A DNA stretch of 16,881 nt from Bacteriovoracaceae bacterium UBA7695 (GTDB lineage Bacteria; Bdellovibrionota; Bacteriovoracia; Bacteriovoracales; Bacteriovoracaceae): positions 1-16,881 of the forward strand of contig DLGL01000074.1 of NCBI GenBank assembly GCA_002482685.1, given 5' to 3'. The position numbers and the translations under genes are program-made. Positions 1-6,770 of the stretch are shown piece after piece. How positions within the stretch are numbered: position 1 is the first letter of the stretch; each line of letters begins with the position of its first letter. The notes under the pieces are model-generated. The model did no database searches and was not told the DNA's origin. It saw only the letters and a list, made by a program, of their open reading frames with translations.

Positions 1-282
1 GCGAAAGAGACTATTGCTATTTCAGCTGCGTATGTTTTAGTGATAGGAACATTCTTTGCTCCTTATCTTCCTCAATTATCTAAATCAATACTTTCGTATT
101 TTGGATTAACCTCAGAAAGTGCTGTGGTAAAAAAAATCTACCAAGGTGATATGACGGCCTTAAAAGAATATTTCAGTCACGACTTTAAGCTTCATGTGGA
201 TCCACAAGGACTTGTTCCTAAAATTGATCCAAAATTGATTGAGGAGCTTGATCTGAAATTGAAAGAGAAGGCGAACGCTTAA
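1..282 (+). CDS. C-terminal fragment of an unrecognised membrane protein
   Basis: The reading frame is open from the first base of the window to the TAA at 280-282, so the true start lies upstream; the GTG at 40 is internal. The visible 93 residues begin with a hydrophobic segment (about residues 5-25, from TIAISAAYVL to FFAPYL) that could be the last transmembrane helix. A hydrophilic tail of about 65 residues follows, ending in a lysine- and glutamate-rich stretch (ELDLKLKEKANA). I do not recognise the family. The stop codon directly abuts the stop codon of the opposite-strand gene at 283-285. Coding status is supported by the uninterrupted frame and the sensible membrane/soluble composition, while function is unknown. 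Confidence 0.6.
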   Translation, partial: AKETIAISAAYVLVIGTFFAPYLPQLSKSILSYFGLTSESAVVKKIYQGDMTALKEYFSHDFKLHVDPQGLVPKIDPKLIEELDLKLKEKANA

Positions 283-804
283 TTAGTTTGAATAACGAGG
301 GTCGAGTTTAATTTGAACTCCGGCCCTCATGTCAGCTGGATCAAAAATTGTCCGATCCCAGGTCTCGAGGACCTTCCCCGTTTGAGAATCCACGATAGCA
401 CGGAATGATGACTCTACATCCTGCTGGTTAGTGAGCTTAATAACCACCATTTCAACATGAAGAGGGATATTATCCTTATTCCATATGAAGGATTTCTCTT
501 TTCTGATGTCTATTTTTTTTAAACCATCTCCGGCCTGTTCTTTGAATGAACTTTCGAGCCTCTCTTGCCATTGATTTGAGGGTAAGTTAACTGAATAGCC
601 GGTACTGGCCGGGAAGCGACCTATCGCCTTTGGAGTTTCAATTTTAACGTTTTGAGCAACGGCTGGTTTTGAAATTTGCGGAGTAGACTTTTGCACTAAA
701 GGTTGCGTTTTAGAAGACAGGTTACTTTGTTCCTTCTTCAAAAAGAAATAACATCCTATCGTCATGAAAAGAAGGGCAACCGCCCATGATTTTTTTTTAG
801 TCAT
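283..804 (-). CDS. Membrane-anchored PepSY-like protein (possible detached peptidase pro-domain)
   Basis: This 173-aa protein has a lysine-rich start (MTKKK), one hydrophobic segment at about residues 6-22 that suits an uncleaved signal anchor, and a Ser/Pro/Lys-rich linker to about residue 65. The soluble domain that follows is probably periplasmic. Residues about 104-153 resemble a PepSY module, with beta-strand residues leading into VDSQTGKVLETWD (138-150), the hallmark end of propeptides in M4/M36 metallopeptidases. C18 follows T-I-G, which is a poor lipobox, so I favour an anchor over a lipoprotein. The ATG lies 8 bp inside the end of the upstream peptidase gene (shared ATGACTAA) and lacks a clear Shine-Dalgarno, so translation is probably coupled. 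PepSY assignment rests on motif resemblance only. In M4 and M36 enzymes this domain chaperones and inhibits the peptidase in cis; acting in trans here is inference. Confidence 0.75.
   Translation of the reverse strand: MTKKKSWAVALLFMTIGCYFFLKKEQSNLSSKTQPLVQKSTPQISKPAVAQNVKIETPKAIGRFPASTGYSVNLPSNQWQERLESSFKEQAGDGLKKIDIRKEKSFIWNKDNIPLHVEMVVIKLTNQQDVESSFRAIVDSQTGKVLETWDRTIFDPADMRAGVQIKLDPRYSN
297..328. terminator. Possible bidirectional hairpin at a convergent gene junction
   Basis: Arms GAGGGTCGAGTT (297-308) and AACTCCGGCCCTC (316-328) can pair around a 7-base loop, with one G-U pair and one bulged C. The hairpin begins 15 bases after the stop of the left-hand + gene and lies within the last codons of the minus-strand gene that ends at 283. 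There is no T-run on either side, so it is not a classic intrinsic terminator. It may still block or process transcripts from both directions. The pairing is visible in the sequence; the role is inferred. Confidence 0.4.
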
Positions 805-3433
805 TTACATCAAACTCAAGATTAATAATCTTATATGGTTTATCACCATTATATTCAGAGTCTACATAATCATCATACGAGTCCGGGATCCCGTCATTAT
901 TGGTGTCTTTAGGATCTGTGAAGCAGTCTGAGCAATTACTAAAATTAGCTCTTAGACGGCATCTGAATTTAGTTCCAGGTGGAATCCACTTGTTAATTTC
1001 AAAGAGAATCACGTTTCCTGCATTCGCATTATACTCGGTTTGACCGGCACGGATGGTTTCCATATAAGACTTTTGAGCGTCGATTCTAGAGTAGAAAGCA
1101 GGATTGGCACCAGGAAGGGCCCTTACGAGACACTCGTGAGGAGTAAATGTAAAGTCATCGGTAGGTGCAGTTCCACTCCAACCGAGGCAATCTTTATCCT
1201 GAAGTGCTAGACCCTGTTTTTTAATAAATTCATTCTGCGAAACCCAACGGGTGGCATTGTTCTCTTCAAGTTGAACCAGGCACACGGGAGCTGCTGTCTC
1301 AGTCGTTGCGAACTTACTGACAGTTGAGGAAATAGGGCGTTTCAAATGACGACGGTATTTAGTCATAGCGGGATCATCACAAGTTCCAGCGGCTTCTGCA
1401 CCTTGGGCGACCGTTGTGACGTCGTCGACTTTACAAGGCTTGAAAAAGCCATTTTCTCCAGTTGTATCGGTGATTTCAACATGGTCCCAGTCATTGGCCA
1501 GAAGGCGAACACCGGCCATGGTGCTGTTAGAAGAGTTTTTAAGATTTGGGATAATTCCAACAATCTCTCCCGGAGAAATTTTAATATTACCATTGTTGTA
1601 ATTTACACTGGCAATTCCGGTTGAAGGATTAATTGGATAACCCTTAAAGAGAAGGTCCGTAAGAAGTTTTTCAACATTCGCTTTATCATCCACAATGTAA
1701 TAGGTCGCAATATCATTATTAGCATCGGCCGGGGCCATGCTCAAAAGTTGCTTTGATACTAATACTGTTTTACGACGATTCACTTCTCGTACGCCATTAG
1801 GCTGAACCGGGAGAGTTCCATCTGGTACAATCTGGATCGCCCCATAAGGATCGTGTCTCACAAGTTTGTTGGTTGTACTTGAACCATTGTCGTTATAGGT
1901 TTTAAAAAGTAGGAGACCATAGTCATCCAAAAGTCTTTCAGACTCGTCTTGAGTATAAGCCCCAAAACAAAACCCATTGGTCACATACTTCAGAATATTT
2001 TTCCCCATAACCTGGAAAAATTTCCGGAAGGTTGGGGGATTCACTGTATGTGCCCACACATAAGAGCCTTCTTCATCAAGATTATTGAAGCGGTAAGTGT
2101 AGTTAGCAGGATCGTAGGCTGTTCCAAAGAGCGAGAGATCAACAGGGTCAATCCCTACAGCGTTTAAATCTCCTAGCTCACTAAAGGTTTCAGCTAAAAG
2201 CATCATGACATAAGAAGTAGAAGATTCATGAGCGGATTCAGAAGGAATACTACAGTGCTGTTGTAGGTCCTTAGTTAGTGCAACTAAATAGTGACTGACG
2301 ATTTGCCCGGCATTGTGGACACCTTCGAATGGAACGGCCGGCTCATTCGGGTCATAGAGAACATACTGAGGATAGGAGAGTCTTCCTTCAGAAGTGGTAT
2401 CAATACTACTAATGTGCAATGGATCGTCTTCGCTCATGGGTCTAGAGGCGTTAAGTGATTTTGCCAGTGCCCATTCACCGATGTGAGTGCGTTTATTCAT
2501 CACAAAACTAAAATAATCAGCGACACCTTCGCCGATCGCACCGGACTCATCATAGCCGCGGCCACCTAAGTTTGAGCGAAGGTCATGGTAATCGGTGGTT
2601 GAGCCATTGTAAGATCCGTTTCTCATATTCATCATGACAGAGATTAGTGCGTGACCAAGTTCGTGGTAGATAATCGAAGGATCCTGAATGAAAAGAAATG
2701 AAGAATGTTTTGACCATTTTCCAAAGCATAAATCCGGACCTGCGGGCTGAAAATTGGCATTCAGCTCTAGGTTACAAAGTGCATAGCTGCTTAGAAAATC
2801 GTATTTAAAATAGTTGTCATTGGTAGGAGTGATAGCCTTAAACCAAAACATATTCGTTTTAGGTAAGTACTTCGGGATCGATTTTGTTTGCCACATGAAC
2901 ATCGGATTCGTGTGAAGAGTGTCGTAAGCAAACGTGAGCTTATCAAAGAAGGTGTCCACACCCAGTTTTACGTGGTAGAGGCCGTTGACCTGATAATATT
3001 CAGATGAATTGGTAGGAAAGACCCAGGTGCCATCTGGATTACGGTTTAAGAGCTGCTGCGAAGCTGTTTTAGATGAGTAAGAGCGGATGCAGTCACCAAT
3101 AGTGGCGAGCCCATTAAAAAGTGAAAGGCCACACTCAGATTTTAGTAAGGAATTATTTGTGATGAGCTCAGGGCTTGCTGTATCCGTTGAACTCTTCATA
3201 CTTACTTTAGGCCCATATTTTGGTCCTTCAATAATGGCCGGACTGTCTCGATAAATATAAGCGCGATTGACCATCTCAGCTGCTGAATAACTTCTGCCAG
3301 CTTGCTGTCCACTGGGTGTAATTTCTGTTGGATTACAGGCGCTAAGAATGAATAAACAAACCAAAGGAGCAATCAGCTGGGATTGCTTGAGAGAGTTTAA
3401 AGAAATTGTCATCCATTGACGTAGTACTACCAT
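797..3433 (-). CDS. Large lipoprotein with gluzincin (M4/M36-like) zinc metallopeptidase motifs
   Basis: This 878-aa protein has a lipoprotein signal ending in the lipobox L30-S-A-C33, so the mature protein should be lipid-anchored in the envelope. The zinc motif HELGH is at 257-261, in the context DPSIIYHELGHA. A second signature, GAIGEGVADYFS (298-309), supplies Glu302 as a likely third zinc ligand, and EGVHNAG (370-376) supplies a His373 like the transition-state histidine of M4/M36 enzymes. The order HExxH, then (N/G)EGxxD, then GVHxxxG is that of clan MA(E) peptidases. The gap from HELGH to Glu302 is longer than in thermolysin, suggesting an inserted loop. About 490 residues follow the core without a recognised domain, except a Ca-binding-like DTNNDGIPDSYDD near 843-855. 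The start has AAGG five bases upstream; an internal ATG at 3410-3412 is possible but has no good ribosome site. It sits second in a three-gene operon, 51 bases after the 1021-aa gene. Its substrate is unknown. Confidence 0.88.
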   Translation of the reverse strand: MVVLRQWMTISLNSLKQSQLIAPLVCLFILSACNPTEITPSGQQAGRSYSAAEMVNRAYIYRDSPAIIEGPKYGPKVSMKSSTDTASPELITNNSLLKSECGLSLFNGLATIGDCIRSYSSKTASQQLLNRNPDGTWVFPTNSSEYYQVNGLYHVKLGVDTFFDKLTFAYDTLHTNPMFMWQTKSIPKYLPKTNMFWFKAITPTNDNYFKYDFLSSYALCNLELNANFQPAGPDLCFGKWSKHSSFLFIQDPSIIYHELGHALISVMMNMRNGSYNGSTTDYHDLRSNLGGRGYDESGAIGEGVADYFSFVMNKRTHIGEWALAKSLNASRPMSEDDPLHISSIDTTSEGRLSYPQYVLYDPNEPAVPFEGVHNAGQIVSHYLVALTKDLQQHCSIPSESAHESSTSYVMMLLAETFSELGDLNAVGIDPVDLSLFGTAYDPANYTYRFNNLDEEGSYVWAHTVNPPTFRKFFQVMGKNILKYVTNGFCFGAYTQDESERLLDDYGLLLFKTYNDNGSSTTNKLVRHDPYGAIQIVPDGTLPVQPNGVREVNRRKTVLVSKQLLSMAPADANNDIATYYIVDDKANVEKLLTDLLFKGYPINPSTGIASVNYNNGNIKISPGEIVGIIPNLKNSSNSTMAGVRLLANDWDHVEITDTTGENGFFKPCKVDDVTTVAQGAEAAGTCDDPAMTKYRRHLKRPISSTVSKFATTETAAPVCLVQLEENNATRWVSQNEFIKKQGLALQDKDCLGWSGTAPTDDFTFTPHECLVRALPGANPAFYSRIDAQKSYMETIRAGQTEYNANAGNVILFEINKWIPPGTKFRCRLRANFSNCSDCFTDPKDTNNDGIPDSYDDYVDSEYNGDKPYKIINLEFDVND

Positions 3434-3444
3434 AAGAACCTTAT

Positions 3445-3470
3445 CGGCTGAGATTTTCCATTCTCAACCG
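3445..3470 (-). other. Small intercistronic hairpin before the metallopeptidase gene
   Basis: In the 51-base gap between the 1021-aa gene and the metallopeptidase gene, CGG-C-TGAGA (3445-3453) can pair with TCTCA-A-CCG (3462-3470) around an 8-base loop, with one C/A mismatch. On the minus-strand transcript it lies just before the AAGG ribosome site of the peptidase gene. It could affect mRNA processing or translation of the second cistron. The stem is short, so this may be chance. Confidence 0.25.
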
Positions 3471-3484
3471 ACTAGAATTGTATG

Positions 3485-6400
3485 TTAAAACGTGCCCACC
3501 CGGCTTGATCTAGCGGCCGGAGTTGTGCCTGGGTTAGAAGGAGAGTTACCCTTAGTTACGCCGTTGGCGTTGTTGCTTCCGCCGCAGAATGAGGCTGTTG
3601 CCACTGAACTAGGGGGGTCGACATCATCGTTGTCGGAATATTCCCCTAAGCCGCTTTGTTTAGCTCCAACTTTTGCGTTGTAGGCTGCAACTACTAATTT
3701 TTCTGTCTTTGAACAATCTTCGTTGTTAAATCGACCTGTGCCTTCACCATCCTTAAGGATTTCGGCCCCCGGTTTACAATACTTCGGGTCGTCACCTTCC
3801 TGAACTTTGCTACAAACGTTATCACCGGCTGTTTTAGCGGCGTTTTTTAGCACCTCTACAGCGATAGGATCCTTTAAGTCGGCCTGAGCGCAAACATCTT
3901 CAAAAGTAATCGTCGATTTCCCAGTCTTAGAATCCCTCTGGTTCCCGTATTGTTTACAGTATCTTTGCATCTCCTGACGCATTTTCTTCGCTTCCATTGC
4001 TGTAGAAGTATTCCCAGCTTTCATGGCGGCATTAATCATAGATTTTGAAACATCTCCTAAGGCATCGTCGCAACCCGCGGTAACATGAGAAACCATGATA
4101 TCTTCGTAGTGGTTACAAAAATCCCCAGACTTCTCTCCAAGTTCACCTTGTGCCTTATCACTGGCCATCTTCATATCTTCAACCATTTTTCCATATGATT
4201 TATAAGCATTCAGACAAGCTCTCATGAGCGGCTGAATTTTTGCGATAACATTTTTCTCATAGTTTTTGCCTGTTTGAGCAATGTGCTTGGCAAGAGCTCC
4301 GTCGTTCCCAATAATCTGGTTTTGTTGTTCTTCAACACTTGCACTTAGTTTTGCCAAATTTTCTTTCATCATATCAATGTAGACTTTCGGGTCTTTAATT
4401 TGAAGATTATCAGCACCGTTTGCAAGAAAATCCTGGTCAAAGAGGCGATCGCCTTTGACATCTCTTTCAATTCCTTTAGGGGCCTTGAAGCCTACCCCAA
4501 ACATAGAACGTAGGCCTTCAGCATCTTTCATATAAGAAGCCATAGCACGGTCAAGAATACTGACTAAGTCCTTTCTAGTGGCTTCAACATTGTTGTTGTA
4601 GTTATTTGTCCGGACAAATCTGTCGTCTTTAAGTTTTTTTGTCACAGCTGCAACTTTTTCAGAACACTGTTTCATGTTGGTTGCACAAGATTGGGCCCCT
4701 TTAGCACAAAACCCGGCAGCTGACATATCAAGCTTAGCAGGGCTACAAGATCCTACTGTTACGCTATTTGCGACAGCTGCATTGCCATTACAATTAACCA
4801 TTTGTTTAACTATTTCGTTTTTGATGTCAGAAGCGTGGGTGCGCGCCGCTTGTTGATAATCTTTTTTCAGAGTGCGTAGTTGCTTAAAAGCCTCTTTCGC
4901 TGAAAGTTGGTTATTAAGTTTATTAACCTGAAACTGAGATTCACAGTTATTGATAACGTCGGTGAAGTAACTTGTAGGAGTAACTTTACCAGAGGCCTTT
5001 ACTCTTTTAGTGGCCAGAGTCCCATCAGCTTTAACTTCTTTGATTTCATAATCAGCGTCCATTCTCATGTGGTAGCGTCCACCTACAGAAAGCTCCAGTG
5101 CCTTAAGTTCTGCCACTTTTCTTTCAGGGCTTAGCTGGGTATCAGCAAGGATTGCCTTCGTGCGCTTTCTCATCTGATCAGCTGTATGTTTATTGGCCTG
5201 CTTAGAGAGATTTGGATCAAAAATTTTAGATAAAGCTTCATCAACTCCAGAACGGTTTAAACATTCACTTTTAATTTCATTCTGGAGACCTGTAACTGCC
5301 GCATCAAAACTAGAGTCATTATCAACATCATTTAGCATATTGATAACGTTTGCACCTCTGCCACCAAGTTCAGATCTGATGACGTCGACCTGGGCGGTAA
5401 GGTTCTTTTGCGATTGAGCAAATTTAGTCTGAAGATTTGAAAATAATGAGGCATTGAGGCTTGCGTGAATACCTGTATCGGAATTCACTGAACTACTTAA
5501 TTGATTTAAAAAATTTGAATATCCACCTGATTGAGGACCAGAGAAATCTCTGAAGTTTAAATTTGCCTGGGTAGCGACTTTGTCTGCCATCTTTTCAATA
5601 TCGGTTACAATATCTGCACTGTTTCTTAAGTAGGCTTCAGCAGAGTATTTAGAACCGGGAGGAGTCGTATTAAAGTCTTCTTTTAACTTTCTTTCGATGG
5701 CCAATAAACCACCTTCTTCTTTTCCTTGGCGGTCTAGGTCCGTTTTTGAGTACATAGAACTACAGGCAGGATCCGAGATCTTATCTGCATAATTGAAGAT
5801 GTCTGAGTTTTTAAACTCACCAGCAAATTTAGAGTTCTCACCGTTCAGGATGGCGGTTGTTTCTCTAATTGCGGTAAGATCGGCTTGACTTAAGGCTTCT
5901 AGTTTGGCGTAAGAAGCTTCGAGCTCGGCCACCACTGTATCAAGTTGATCTGCTCTGTAGGCAAAAAAACCTTTAAGGATTTCCATTGCATCTTCCATAC
6001 ACCCGATACCATATGCCTGACCGCCCACGTTACTTCTCACAGAAAAATTCTGATAAATTTTTTCTGTTTGCAGAAATTGATTATAATAAAGAAATGCTTC
6101 CTGGGCCTGAATGCCTGGATCGCCAGAAAGTCCATTTACTCTTTCATTTCGGCAAACTTCATTATTAGGCTCACTTAAACTTGTTGGGAGCGTTGTACAG
6201 TTTAAAGACATGGGGTTTATTTGTTTTCCACCTGTCTTTAAAGCTTCAAGATTTTTGCTATTTATGTAATCCATGAGCCCTGGAATCTTCTGCATGTTAC
6301 CTAGCGTGAAATATTTGTCAGGTACGGCCGTTTGTTGTCTGGTGAAAGCTTGCATGTCAGATTGAACATACTGGCTGTTTGAACCAATCGGACCACCTTG

Positions 6401-6550
6401 AGTTGATTGATAGATATTGTTCCCAAGATTTAAACCATTGCCGATTGTGTTTAAAACCGCATTGGCATCTGCATGCACAGGTAGTGGAGCGAGAATAAGT
6501 TCCAGTCCAATGGTGAGTGCCAGGAGAGGTGGAAATTTTTTTAAGTTCAT
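3485..6550 (-). CDS. Large secreted cysteine-containing, partly coiled-coil protein of unknown function
   Basis: This 1021-aa protein begins with a standard Sec signal peptide: positive residues (MNLKK), a hydrophobic core to about residue 22, then a V-H-A cleavage site near 25-27. There is no lipobox and no later membrane helix, so the product is probably periplasmic or exported further. Much of the mature protein is charged and helical-looking, with likely coiled-coil stretches near 196-228 (VAELEASYAKLEAL) and in the 720-745 region (ENLAKLSASVEEQQNQ). About twenty cysteines are spread along it, with a cluster FCAKGAQSCATNMKQC in the middle, suggesting disulphides. The C-terminus is a Gly/Ser/Asn/Pro-rich tail. 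I do not recognise a family. It is the first gene of the operon and has a good AAGGG ribosome site. Its position suggests it is a partner, substrate or scaffold for the metallopeptidase encoded next, which is inference only. Confidence 0.88.
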   Translation of the reverse strand: MNLKKFPPLLALTIGLELILAPLPVHADANAVLNTIGNGLNLGNNIYQSTQGGPIGSNSQYVQSDMQAFTRQQTAVPDKYFTLGNMQKIPGLMDYINSKNLEALKTGGKQINPMSLNCTTLPTSLSEPNNEVCRNERVNGLSGDPGIQAQEAFLYYNQFLQTEKIYQNFSVRSNVGGQAYGIGCMEDAMEILKGFFAYRADQLDTVVAELEASYAKLEALSQADLTAIRETTAILNGENSKFAGEFKNSDIFNYADKISDPACSSMYSKTDLDRQGKEEGGLLAIERKLKEDFNTTPPGSKYSAEAYLRNSADIVTDIEKMADKVATQANLNFRDFSGPQSGGYSNFLNQLSSSVNSDTGIHASLNASLFSNLQTKFAQSQKNLTAQVDVIRSELGGRGANVINMLNDVDNDSSFDAAVTGLQNEIKSECLNRSGVDEALSKIFDPNLSKQANKHTADQMRKRTKAILADTQLSPERKVAELKALELSVGGRYHMRMDADYEIKEVKADGTLATKRVKASGKVTPTSYFTDVINNCESQFQVNKLNNQLSAKEAFKQLRTLKKDYQQAARTHASDIKNEIVKQMVNCNGNAAVANSVTVGSCSPAKLDMSAAGFCAKGAQSCATNMKQCSEKVAAVTKKLKDDRFVRTNNYNNNVEATRKDLVSILDRAMASYMKDAEGLRSMFGVGFKAPKGIERDVKGDRLFDQDFLANGADNLQIKDPKVYIDMMKENLAKLSASVEEQQNQIIGNDGALAKHIAQTGKNYEKNVIAKIQPLMRACLNAYKSYGKMVEDMKMASDKAQGELGEKSGDFCNHYEDIMVSHVTAGCDDALGDVSKSMINAAMKAGNTSTAMEAKKMRQEMQRYCKQYGNQRDSKTGKSTITFEDVCAQADLKDPIAVEVLKNAAKTAGDNVCSKVQEGDDPKYCKPGAEILKDGEGTGRFNNEDCSKTEKLVVAAYNAKVGAKQSGLGEYSDNDDVDPPSSVATASFCGGSNNANGVTKGNSPSNPGTTPAARSSRVGTF

Positions 6551-6556
6551 AAGTGG

Positions 6557-6561
6557 CCCTT
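6557..6561 (-). promoter_or_regulatory. Ribosome binding site of the 1021-aa secreted protein gene
   Basis: On the minus strand AAGGG lies six bases before the ATG at 6548-6550, a near-ideal Shine-Dalgarno that supports the chosen start and the intact signal peptide. Confidence 0.7.
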
Positions 6562-6701
6562 GTATAATTCTGTATCTTCTTGTTTTTCGGTCATAACCTC
6601 GGAAATCTTAAGGGTTAGGATAGGACCGATATACTCAACTTCTTATAGTTTAAGTCCTTGGTCGGGGTGGACCTAGAAAATCTCTTCTTCATCACTAGGG
6701 C

Positions 6702-6730
6702 TTGGCATTTTAGACAAAAGAAGTGAAAAT
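6702..6730 (+). promoter_or_regulatory. Candidate sigma-70-type promoter for the FHA/RDD gene and uppP
   Basis: TTGGCA (6702-6707, five of six consensus bases) is followed after 17 bases by GAAAAT (6725-6730, four of six). This places transcription start near 6737, about 35 bases before the GTG start at 6771. The region 6551-6770 separates two divergent operons and must carry promoters for both. I saw no convincing paired hexamers for the leftward operon. The match is by eye and assumes E. coli-like consensus. Confidence 0.35.
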
Positions 6731-6770
6731 TATCTATGTAATTTCAATAGTTTTCACCGGGATGGTCTAG

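Noticed and set aside
3492..3683. Short + strand open frame over the end of the 1021-aa gene
   Set aside because: Low-complexity antisense product with no ribosome site.
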